This document shows positions 1-10,746 of a stretch of 64,000 bases of DNA, piece by piece. The DNA is from Rhabdornis inornatus. Taxonomy: Eukaryota > Chordata > Aves > Passeriformes > Rhabdornithidae. The notes below the pieces were generated by a model. The model did not search any database and was not told the origin of the DNA. It saw nothing but the letters and a program-made list of their open reading frames with translations. How positions within the stretch are numbered: the stretch's first letter is position 1; each line of letters begins with the position of its first letter. Both the position numbers and the translations under genes were made by a program. The stretch is from assembly GCA_013397075.1 (NCBI GenBank), contig VWZS01000906.1:1-64000 (forward strand), read 5' to 3'.

Positions 1-1287
1 TTTGTACATTTTCAGTCAGCCTTTAACCTTCTTGTGCAACAGGAATGTGAAAAGAGGCTGAATTCATGGCAAGGCATCAGTTCATTACCACAAATCTTTC
101 CAATCCAATGCCTCAAAACAGCTGAAGAGCCCCAGTCAGTCCTGCTGATTTGAATTCAGCAGGTTCATTCCAGGTGGGATGTGTAAATCCTCTAAATGAG
201 TGCCCAAATACCTGCTGTGTATTGTCTAGCATTAAATCTGGGAAAAGCAACATAAATGGCTTGGGGAAGAAAGAGAAGTTTTGTGTACAAAAAGCCACCT
301 TAATCAAATGATAACTCTCTGGGTATTTGCAAACTGTTGTGTTCTTTGAGCCACAAAGTTTAATTTATGGTATTAAAAAATAATTAATTACCTTTTGAAA
401 TATATGAGAATGTTTCCTTCTTTATTTTTTTTTTTCAGTCACACCTATGTGGAAATTTAGACCTTTTAAACACCAGTGATCAAGAACTTTCTTTAAAGAA
501 CAGCAGGAAATGACTAATACAAATATACAGTGAAACCATCCAGTCATTTACACAAAGGAATCTTCCTCCAGCTCTTTAATGGACTAATGCATGCTGGATT
601 GTAATGGGGCTAATTTGCTCAACACCTACTTAAGGAGAAGATGCTGGGGTGCCTGATTTTTCCCCTCTCTTGGGTCTGAAAAAGCAATATATTGCCTACA
701 TGAAAGCATCCGTGACACTTTGATAGATGCAGCGAGCTGCAGCCAATGCATAATTGGATGATGCTAAGAGAAGTGTCTGAAATTGCCTCTCAGAAGCCAG
801 GCTTTAAAAGTCTATCAAATTCAGCAAACAGGATAGGAAAAATGTCTAGGATTTGTTTCATCACTCAACTCACTCTCACCTTTTCAAGATAAAACTGGAG
901 TTTTGGATTTGTAGCAACAGAAAAACACGACTGGAAGGTCAAAAGGATTTTCTCCTGCTATGAAATTGTGTAATGTTCAAATCACCTGCCACAAGTGTTT
1001 TTGTGTCAAAATAATATAAAAGCAGAAGGAAGTAATAATCTGAAATAACATCAGTGTCTCAGCTGTGTAAGTCATCCTAATATTTCTTGCAAGATGTGAG
1101 CTTCACTGTCCTACAGAAGAGAAAGTTCAAGCCTCCTGTTGTCAATACCTGGTATAACATAGTATGGACACACAAGTCTATTTACACCTATAAATGCCAA
1201 AACTGGGTGCTTTCTTCCCAAGTAAATCAAAGGTTGTGTATTTGGGGGCACACTTTTATGCTATGAACATTTTTATTCTTATTTACA

Positions 1288-1507
1288 ATAATAAAATTTC
1301 TTTATTCTATATTTACAAGAGTACAGGAATTTGCTGAGTTCCAGACATGAAAGACATTCAACAAAAAATATTTGTAGAGGTTGGTTTAATTCTCATATCT
1401 TGTCCATCAGGTTTTCATCACGAAATTTCTTGCAACACATAAAATATAAAGAAATGAAGGTTGCAAAAGGAAAAAAGATGGAAAAAGGTGAGAGGGAAAG
1501 AGAAAGG
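1288..1507 (+). repeat. Left arm of a large inverted repeat
   Basis: Reads about 85-90% identical by eye to the reverse complement of 3642-3862. Shared landmarks include TTTGCTGAG, CCAGACATGAAA, CTCATATCTTGTCCATCA, TTTCTTGCAACACATAAAAT and GGTGAGAGGGA. Similarity fades on both sides. Element family unknown. Confidence 0.85.
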
Positions 1508-3641
1508 GATGCTTGTATTTATTCACAAGCTTCATACAACATCCCACTCAGTTACTGAGCCTACTCAGTTCTGCTGAAACTTGATTCAGTTTCTTTTTGT
1601 CTGGGTGGGAGGTTGACTTTTGACATGAATGATCTTTTCCTTTGCAAAAAAAATCATCAGTTCACAATACCAGAGCTGGTGCATCAGGGATTACTTTTTA
1701 AGGTAGCAAAATCTGGAAATCTGGTGTTTTTCACATACACACAAAGGGTCCATAGGAATCTTTACAGCTGTGTTGGTACATTGTTGGTGTGTAAAAATTT
1801 TTATTTGTGAGATGTTGAGGCTATCAATAGTCTTTGGTTTAAAATTAAAGCAAAAGTTAAAGGTATGGTCTTTATAGCTGTGTTTGATTACATCCAAAAA
1901 TCTCAGAAATACTGGGATTTATGGGAACATCCAAGCATGCTCCCACCTTTCACTTACAGCACTGGGGAACTTTAGGACTCTCTATATTCATTTTTTGGGG
2001 TACATGCACATGGGGTACATGATATCTAATCATGTGATTCCTAAGTGTTTGGGAAGGGCAGACTTTATAAGATTCCTGGGGATTTACATTTCTGCCTGGA
2101 GTCTGAGGCCAGTCAAAGCCTTTCCTCTCTACTGGGGTAAAGGACTCAAAAATTCAACTCTGAATTTAGCAGAACTGGCACCAGGAAAAGGCACCAGCCT
2201 TATAAACCCAGCAAATTCCTCTATGCTCTTCCACACCATAGAGAGATGGAATTAGACAAAAGCCTTGCAAGCAGGATGGAATAACATTTGGTTTTGCAGA
2301 GAAGCAGGTTTACTAAATCACCTTCAGAAAACCAGAAATTGTTTTGTGAGAAAATGCCTATTACTCCTCAGCCATTTACAGTGACCCTCTGCTTTAATCC
2401 GTGGGAGATGGGCACTGTGGAAGCAGTGGCCACAAAGCCAGGTTTGAAAATGTGCATTTTCCAGTGAGGAATGGCCCACTGGGCACTGAGCACTGGCATG
2501 AGATGAGTGGGGCAATAAGGTGGCACCTGGAAATGAAAGCCTCTGCCAACCCAGCCCATTGTTTTCCCTTTACTACAGCTGAATGTGGCATTCAAATCCA
2601 TTAATTCATATCACCAAACATGGAAATATGGAGACAGATTTCAATTTACTTCTTATATATTATTCATGGCTTGCTATGAAACATTATGGAGTTAATTTAA
2701 TTGCACTGCAATTAAAATACCTGTTTCTGCGTACATAGGTAAACATGCAAAATTTAAAACCTTAAATGAAGATAGTTGTTGTCACTGTTTCTATAAGCAT
2801 TGAGATAAGGAAAAAGGTTCTAAAACAATAATTTTTGGTTTTACCATTGCCCCATCTTTAACAAATAGAAAAGCTTTTCTCTAAATATTTGCTCATTTGT
2901 ATTCTTGACCCTGGATAATTTCAGAAATAAGAAATGCCACGCCTGGTTCTCAGAGCCCAATAATCCAAGCAGATTCTTTCAGCTGTTCTAAGCATGGAGC
3001 ATGAGATGTTTAACGTCAAATTCATTTATTTCAATATATTTGATTTTACATGGGATTTTGATTCAGCTGAATGATACATAATATGCTGAAATCCGTGGTG
3101 GTAGGATTGCTCCCCTCCCACTCCCTCAGGCTGCACTGAGATCTCAGAAATGCTCATTAGGCATCAGCCTTGATGAGCAGCTCCTGGGCTGAGCTTATCA
3201 GGAGCACTGTCGGGGTCCCAGGAACTCAGGCTGTCTAATGAGCTCCTGCTTTTCAACCAACAAAAAACTTATTTATCTTCCTGGATAACACCCCAAGAAG
3301 AACACCATGGTTGCTATTGAACTTTCAAGGAAAGTTACCAACCCAAATTTTGTCCAGGACAGAAAATCATTATGATTAAAGGCAAACTTCTTGCAAGCCT
3401 ATCCAAAGTGAGACCCTTGGAGCTCTCCTGGTCACAGAGGGCTGGGACCAGAATCTGCCTCTAAGTGTGGAAATTGTGAAGCTCTCAAGGCTGCTGCGCT
3501 CAGATCATCACTGCTCAAAACTGATGGTGGGACCTGGGCTGACACTGCCACTCCTCAAGGCTCAGCATTTCATCCACTGACAAAATGCAAAGGCATCTGC
3601 CCTGAGCACTCCACTGAACCCAAGTGGAAATTCTCCCTTTT

Positions 3642-3862
3642 CCTTTCCCTCTCCCTCTCACCTTTTTTCATCTTTTTCCCCTTTGCAACCTTCATTTCTC
3701 TACATTTTATGTGTTGCAAGAAATCTCATTTTGAAAACATGATGGACAAGATATGAGAAATAAACCAGCCTCTACAAATTTTTTGTTGAATGTGTTTCAT
3801 GTCTGGCACTCAGCAAATGCTTGTATTCTTGTAGGTACATAAGAATGAAATTTATATTTCAT
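3642..3862 (-). repeat. Right arm of the large inverted repeat
   Basis: Inverted partner of 1288-1507, separated by about 2.1 kb without a recognised gene. Could be an old DNA transposon's long terminal inverted repeats, two opposite copies of an unnamed repeat, or an inverted duplication. No target-site duplication was clear. Confidence 0.85.
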
Positions 3863-6403
3863 ATGTGTGAGTGTGGATATTACACAGCAAATGTAGCAGG
3901 AATGCTGCTCTCTTGGATTCATTAGAGTCCTGGGTAGGCCTATGAGCAAGTTACTGCTGAGCTTAGAGCAAATTCTATAGAATCTTTTGTTCAAATGTTT
4001 AAATTATGTTATCAATTAAACCCTGCTAAATTCAAATATTGCTAAAACCTTTAGGCCTAAACTGTTGGTCAAGTCCTGGGCTAAATTTGGCAGGATGATC
4101 CACTGTGAACCTTGTAACTCAATGGGAGGATTTCCCTCATTCCTTTTAATCCTTATGCTTTCCCAGCCTTACTTTTTTTCCATCCCCAGCCTCCACACAG
4201 GTCTTTTTAGGTTGATTTTAGTTTTAGATTGATTTTAGATTTTTTTTCTCTGTGCTTTAACCACCTATTAAGTAGTAGAGTGAACTTTGATAATGAACTT
4301 CATCATGCTTTCACTTTCATATTGAACCTGCTTCTGCCAGTGATTCTTTGCACAACCTAAAACACTCATTTATGGCAAAATCACCATACAAATATAAGGC
4401 TACACTTAGCAAAATACAGCAACATAAGATTTCAATCACAATACCTGTGTGAGCTCTATTGCCCTCTTGTTGGTGGATTCCCAGGTGTATTAGAAAGTGC
4501 AGCTTGCACTGATTTTACCCAATCTTTTACTCTCTTTCCTATTTGGATGTTTTTGGGGTCTGTATTACTGGCTGTTTGTTAAGGGGTGAGCCCCCCATTT
4601 AGGAAAGTAAGGGACATTAACCACTACCCATCATATTTGATGTTCTGGCAGCCATGGGATCATCTGTCTTGTACAGAACTGGCAGACAAAACAATTTATA
4701 GGAGGAAGCTGAAGATAAGTGAAATGGACATAATGGACATAAGCACAAGTGTTTTATTGAATGGGATGTCAGAGAGCCTGAAAAATGAGTGATGGGCACC
4801 ATGTATGTTTAGGAAGGAAATGCCATTCTCCAAAGATGCTGTGGTGGAATCCTCATGCTGCTGGCTTTATTGAAGCTTACCGTTATCTCATTGAAAGGGG
4901 GAGAAATTTTCTGTACACTCTATTCAGGATGTGGTGGGGGGAAGAAACAGCTGGAAATATTTTGGTGAATTTCTGTGCACAGATGTTGGAGAATGCATCA
5001 TGCAAACACAGATTTCTGGCTGCAGCAATTACAGGCTTCACTGGTAGTAGCAGCAAAAAATATACTGTGTGAAGGACACAACGATTGCTTTTTATTTGCC
5101 TCATCATGTCCGTGTTATTATTCCAGCCACAAGCAGAAAAAATATATAATTGGAATAAGGCTATGAAATCTTTGCTCATAAATTCTGCAGAGACTACTGA
5201 GACTGGTTGCATTACTAAAATATTACCTCCAGTTCTACCCTCTTAATTTCAAGAAAGGTATGAATATATAAAAGAAAACTTAGAAAAGAGCTGCTTTTTC
5301 TGGTGACCACTTTAAATTGTCCCTGGGGACAAATTCTACCCAATGTTTGATCAGCAAGGTAGGGTGGCTGTTGTCCTAAATCTAACCTATGGATCTCTAA
5401 CTTTGGAATGCTCCTACATAAACCCAAATTCCCTGGAAACTAGAGAGGAAACTTCAATTGCTCTCAGTCTACCCAGAACTCAAACAGCTTTGCAGTAAGT
5501 TAATGACCATCATTAAAATCAGCTTGGCCTGTCTTACCTTAACTCCATGGAACCACGAAGCAGATAACAGCAACAGATTTGACTAAACAGCTATATTTTC
5601 CTGAGGAGTTGCCAAAATGTCTCTATTGCTCTTTCAAAAGTTTCTGAAGATCAATAAAACCACTTACTGAGTTGATGCCTTCACATATATTCCCTGGAAC
5701 TGGCAGAGCAAAGAGTCAAAACTTGTGCCACCACATTCAGCTCTGACACTGCTCAGCACCTTCATCCAAATATATTTAATGGATGAGGCTACTGAAGAAA
5801 CTTGCAGAAACAAATCTGACATGATGTTGTAGAAGTCATAGAGGAGTCATAATTTAGTTTCCAGGGGTGGGCAGGTGAGAAATCTCTTGTTAATTTGCCC
5901 TAGACTAGAAGTGCATGACCAAAACAGTATAAAATGATAGACTCGCAGCTGTTGATTGAAGTGTCTGTTTAGCCATAATATTTAAGTTTGAAAAGCATGT
6001 GGCTGCTCTCAGGCTTGCTTCTGGCCAGTTGTAGCCAATGAAACACAGCTATTTAAACACAGTTCCTGCATCTTTGAAACTTTTACCATAAATATTGAAT
6101 GATTTGTTCTACTTGGTCCCAACACAACAGATCTCTTCTCACCATAACCCTGACTTCTGCCTGAAGCTGCTCAGGTTGTTTGGTGTGCTCTTCTTATGGG
6201 AATATTCATCCTAAACATGAATTATAAAAGTATGTTTTGGGATGTCTTCCTCCACCACCTAACTTGTGAGGATTTCTCATGTTGAGAGAGGATGTTTAGC
6301 TCACTGATGTCTTTGGACAGTGACATTGCAGATGACACACTTGTCAAGCACATCTGGTGAGTTCAGGGATAAAATGAAATTATGAGATTCTCTTTCTGGT
6401 ACG

Positions 6404-6497
6404 TTTCATGGAATCACAGAATGATTTGGGTTGAAAGAGAGTTTAAAGATCATCCAGTTCCCACCTCTCTGCCATGGGCAGGGAACCTTCCACTAGA
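6404..6497 (-). mobile_element. CR1 LINE 3' end fragment
   Basis: Has the reversed CR1 tail (GGAATCACAGAATGATTTGG), then AAAGATCATCCAGTTCCCAC and CTGCCATGGGCAGGGA, typical of avian CR1 tails. Confidence 0.8.
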
Positions 6498-8070
6498 GTT
6501 AATTTATTTTCAAATAACTTCTTTACACGTGTGGTCTCTTTTGAGCCCTGAGGAAATAGTGCAAAGATTCCAAGGTGAGAAGTAACTCAGAAACTCCAGA
6601 AAGTAAAAGGACAATTTTCACAAAAGCTTTGGGGAGCCTGGTCTGAGGGATACAGCGCTACCACAAAAGTAGGGAAAAACTCTTATTTCCTAGGGGTCTG
6701 TTTCCTTCTATTTCTACACAAGAACAGTGACACATGAAAATGTAAAACAGAGATCTGCACCACTACTAAGGAGGCAATGCTGGTTTGTACTCTACTGCTG
6801 ACCCTTAGAAATTCCCTGGGATCTCTGCATTCACTGTTTCCTGACTGGAGGGATCCAATATTCCTTTGTTTCTGCTGTTCTCTGATTTAAGTATCAAACT
6901 TCACAAACAAAAAGGAATATTTTTCCTCTGTGTTCCAAGCATTCCTGAATTTCTCATGGATTTCACATAAATCCAGGCAGTTTTACCCGGAGAAATTCAC
7001 AGTTCCAGATTAACAGAATTGTAAAAAGCTCCCACCTATTCACTGCTTTGACTCATCACCATTTACAGACTTATTAAAGAAACTACATTGCTTCAGGAGC
7101 TGAACTGGCTTTTGGGCAAATCCAGCAGGAAGAAGCTGCAATAGCTGGATATCACCACTCTCCTTCCAACCCTGCAACAGCCTGCTATGGCAATTTTAAT
7201 GCTTAAGCAGTACTAAAGAATTAGTCAGACTTTTAAATTAGCCCCATGGTGAATTCAGGTGGTTTTGTATGTCGCAGAGATGGCATGAATCACTAAGGAT
7301 GTGTTCATGCCAGGTGTGATTTTGTCCAAAATTTCTGCCCCTGCAATGGAAAAAAAGTGTTCATTTTCAAAGTATTTCTAGGTATGGACAGAGAACCTGG
7401 TGTTGCATTTAAACCAGTATTTTTTAATTGCAAAAATAAGAGTTATTAATATTTAAAATTCTCTTAATCTTTCCTTCTTTTCCAATATGCAAGTACAAAG
7501 GAGTCTTACCTCTTCTCTAAGAAACATTTTCTTTTACAGTGCTACAGAGAAATGCTTGAACTATCCCTCTGGAAAGTCCATGCACAGGAGAACAATTTTA
7601 TTTTTTTTCACAACTATTAATATTTATCAGACACCAGAAGAGTCAGCAAACAAGCACCTACTGAGACCTGTGGCTAACTCGAAAGCCCAGGACAGGAAAA
7701 AAGAGACTTGTGACACTTTTCTTCTGAACAATTTAGAATTAATTTAGTACTTCTATGCTGAAGTGTGCAAGTTTCACCTGTTTCACTGAAGACTGGCCAC
7801 ATCTTAAACCACAGTAAATGCTGCCATCTAATGGACCCTGATCGCTGAACAAGAGCTGTCAGTTCATTCCAGAGCTCATTCCAGCTCACACTGAATAAAA
7901 TTTATAACTTCACCTGACCAGCATCACTGTGCATGGAACAATCCAGGCTGGGCAGGAGACAGACCCACCTGGCATCTCTGCATCCCACTGACAGGGCTGC
8001 TGACCCCCGAGTTCTCCAGAGAGCTCTGCAGACCTTTTTTATTATGAACAGAAGCTGGTTCTGAAAATAA

Positions 8071-8249
8071 TCATAGAATCATTAAGGTTGGAAAAGGCCC
8101 CCAAGATCATCAGGTCCATCCTTTGGTTGAACATCTCCATTCCCACTAAACCACAGCACCAAGTGCCACATCCAATTATTTTTGGAACACTTCCAGGGAC
8201 AGGGACTCCACCACTTCCCTGGGGAGGCTGTTCCAGTGTTTGACCATAA
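8071..8249 (-). mobile_element. CR1 LINE 3' end fragment
   Basis: Starts TCATAGAATCATTAAGGTTG and runs through AGATCATCAGGTCCATCC and GAGGCTGTTCCAGTGTTTGA, all CR1 tail landmarks in reverse orientation. Well preserved, so fairly recent. Confidence 0.88.
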
Positions 8250-8370
8250 TAAATCTATTTATTTGGTCATATAAATAAATCAATAAATATATAATAATAT
8301 TATAATAATAATCAATAAATCTATATATGGTCAATATTTGACCATATAAATCTATAATCTACTGTATCCA
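8249..8370. repeat. AT-rich low-complexity DNA with a short direct duplication
   Basis: Strings of AATAAAT/TATAAT. The motif TTTGACCATA followed by TAAATCTAT occurs at about 8239 and again at about 8337, so the AT stretch is flanked by direct copies of the CR1 edge. Replication slippage is the simplest cause. Confidence 0.6.
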
Positions 8371-8699
8371 AGCTCTTTAACTCTTTGCTTGCCTGTGCCT
8401 TTATTTGTCCTGAAAATAAATAAGTTTTGACTAAATCTGTCCTATTTTAATAGCCTTTAACAAGGTAAATGACAGTAAAAATGACCTTATTATTCTTGAT
8501 ATCCTTGGCCTGGAAATGCTAGATCTTTTCTGACTCCCTGTGAATAGCAAATTATTTTCAGTTTTCTTGTGCTAATAGGTAGCTACTTTGAGAAAAATTA
8601 CTTTACTGTTGTTCTACTCCTGAATAATAGATTACGTGTCGTAATAAATGAAATTGAAGATACTTCTTAGAAAATGGACAAAAACACGTTAAGCATCTG

Positions 8700-9601
8700 A
8701 AGTCTTTATTGAAGAATCTAAAGCAGTCATATTCCAAACTGAAAAAAAACAGTAAAATATTATTACGTATGGGTCACACATTTTTGTCAGAATCAATGAA
8801 ATAAATACTTTCTCTAACTTTAATAAATGTTATCTCACAAGGTACACCATTAACTTCTTTTCAGATTTCTAGAGATAAAGTATAATGATGGAATTTTATG
8901 TACAATTATTCTTTTCTGGAAACAATATTTCTTGCACAACATTCTTTGATTTTGATTATGATTATGACAATTTTCATACACTGAATGATACAAAGAACAA
9001 ATTATGTACAACTTTCAGGCACAGGCAACTGAGGATGATCTGTTAAATCCCTTGAGGTGTAAAGACACCTCAAAAATTCTTAGGCACAATCAAATCCATT
9101 CAAAGACACTAGGAGGAGGATGGTCCCAAAACCATCAAAATTAGAGGCTGATTATACTCAGGCGTCTTGAGTCAGCTCTTTTACAAAAGTGCAGTAATTA
9201 CTTAATTTTGCAACAATAAAGCCTGTTTGGAAAATTTGGTTCTCCCTAAAGACATATACCTTAATCTATATCCTTGTGTGTTTACAAGTGCTTACAACTG
9301 ATCTTTTAAAGGCTTTTTCCATAAAGACATGAACAAATATAAAAATGGCAGCTGAAAAAATTAACTCACCAACTCCAGTAGTTAAGGAAAAAAAATTCCA
9401 TGGTTTGATTTTCCTCTCATATTTATGACATAGTTGCTCAAATCTTAATTGCTTTAAGGAGCATTTGCAAATCTGAACAATTACATTACTTGAAGGCTGC
9501 TATTATTATTCTAAATTCAGAGTATTTGTGGGATCAAAATATGGTCTCCATCTGAAAATGTGACATTGGTTTAACTGGAAATGCTGCAGCCAGGGGCAAC
9601 C
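8700..9601 (-). other. Likely 3' UTR of the sodium channel gene
   Basis: AT-rich sequence downstream of the stop codon with no open frame of note. A canonical AATAAA lies on the minus strand at 8705-8710, and an ATTAAA at 8819-8824. Which is used, and whether the UTR goes further, cannot be told from sequence alone. Confidence 0.4.
8705..8710 (-). terminator. Candidate polyadenylation signal AATAAA
   Basis: Reads AATAAA on the minus strand about 0.9 kb past the channel stop codon. It is the first canonical hexamer I found downstream. Chance occurrences are common in DNA this AT-rich. Confidence 0.3.
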
Positions 9602-10746
9602 TCATGTGTCAGGCTTATCCCTTTCTGTCTGAGCAAAGCCATCATAAAATAAAGGGAGGGATATGGACGAAGCAGGACGTAATTTATCTGCCTTCCTACC
9701 ATGATTTTCATTAAGCAGTGATTCAAGAAGACTTGGCTTGTCCTGTATTTCTCTTTCAAAGACAGCACTGTTATGTTTACAATGGTATAAGGATATATTT
9801 TCAAGAGAACGTTGTCTCAAATACCTCCTGAAGGCCCTTTGAATAATAAGAGCTGACACTTCCTCTTGTTTTCTTTTGAGGGTAGAAGAAATTGGGCTGT
9901 AACAATTTTTAGATGGATTGGTAGCTGAAATCTTTTCTTCCACATTTAATTCAAGACTCTCCAAATCTCCAGATTCTCCCAAGACCCTTCTAGTGAAAGC
10001 CAGCAAGATATCCAAGTAGTGGATCTTATCTCCACTAAGTATAGGGATGTCCATGGATATGAGCTGGATTTTATTAGGCTTTGGGATGCGCAAGGGGAAT
10101 GCCAGTGCATCTGCAAAGTCTGAAAGAGCAGAATAATCTATAAACTGCGTTGCCAGAGGGTCAAACTTTCCCCATGTCTCATAAAACATATCAAAGTCAT
10201 CCTCACAAAGAGGATCTGTGCTTTCCTCAGTGGCAACGCTGAAGTTCTCTAAAATGACAGCTATGTACATATTTATAACAATGAGAAACGATATAATGAC
10301 ATAGCTTACAAAATATAAAATACCAAAGCCCTTATTTATGCAGTTATTCTTTTCTGTCCCTGTTGCGTTTAATTGGGGAGAACATGTATCAGGTCCTTTC
10401 AGCACTGGGGACAGAAGACTATCCCAGCCAGCTGATGTGGTAATTTGGAAGAGGCAGAGAATGCTACCACAAAATGTTTGGAAGTTGAAAATGTCATCAA
10501 TCCCACCGTCCACGCGGAGACAGGCAAAGTTTGCCATGCCCACGATGGCATAAATGAACATAATCAGGAAAAGCAAAAGGCCAATGTTGACCAGTGCAGG
10601 AAGAGACATCAGCAATGCAAAAACAAGAGTATGAATTCTTTTGGCCTTGTGAACTAGTCTCAGGATTCGGCCAATTCGCACCAAACGAAGAGTTCTCAAA
10701 ACCGTAGGGGAGAAGAAATATTGAAATACTTCAGAAACTCCAAGAC
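9602..10746 (-). CDS. SCN11A: Channel coding exon 26, residues 1440-1820, domain IV S4-S6 and C-terminus
   Basis: Terminal exon, 1145 bp of coding sequence, stop TGA at 9602-9604. Contains S4 VLRTLRLVRIGRILRLVHK (sixth arginine replaced by His), S5, pore QITTSAGWDSLLSP with filter Ala, and S6 SYVIISFLIVINMYIAVIL with the Phe and Tyr known to bind local anaesthetics. The EF-hand-like part has DPLATQFIDYSALSDFADAL; the IQ motif is IIQRAFRRYLRQRS. The tail SSISLPLFYDGF lines up with SSISSTSFPPSYDSV of Nav1.5 but lacks the PPxY site. Acceptor CCTTTCAAAG. Confidence 0.97.

Larger units (their letters stand above)
1..8699. other. Intergenic region left of the channel gene
   Basis: No exon, RNA gene or long open frame recognised. 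Contents: the inverted ~220 bp arms at 1288-1507 and 3642-3862, CR1 pieces at 6404-6497 and 8071-8249, and an AT-rich stretch after 8249. In mammals SCN10A and SCN5A lie in this direction; no exon of either is seen here. Confidence 0.6.

Noticed and set aside
1884..2255. 123-codon open frame in the left intergenic region
   Set aside because: No family resemblance and no codon or splice support; lies between the inverted-repeat arms but does not look like a transposase.
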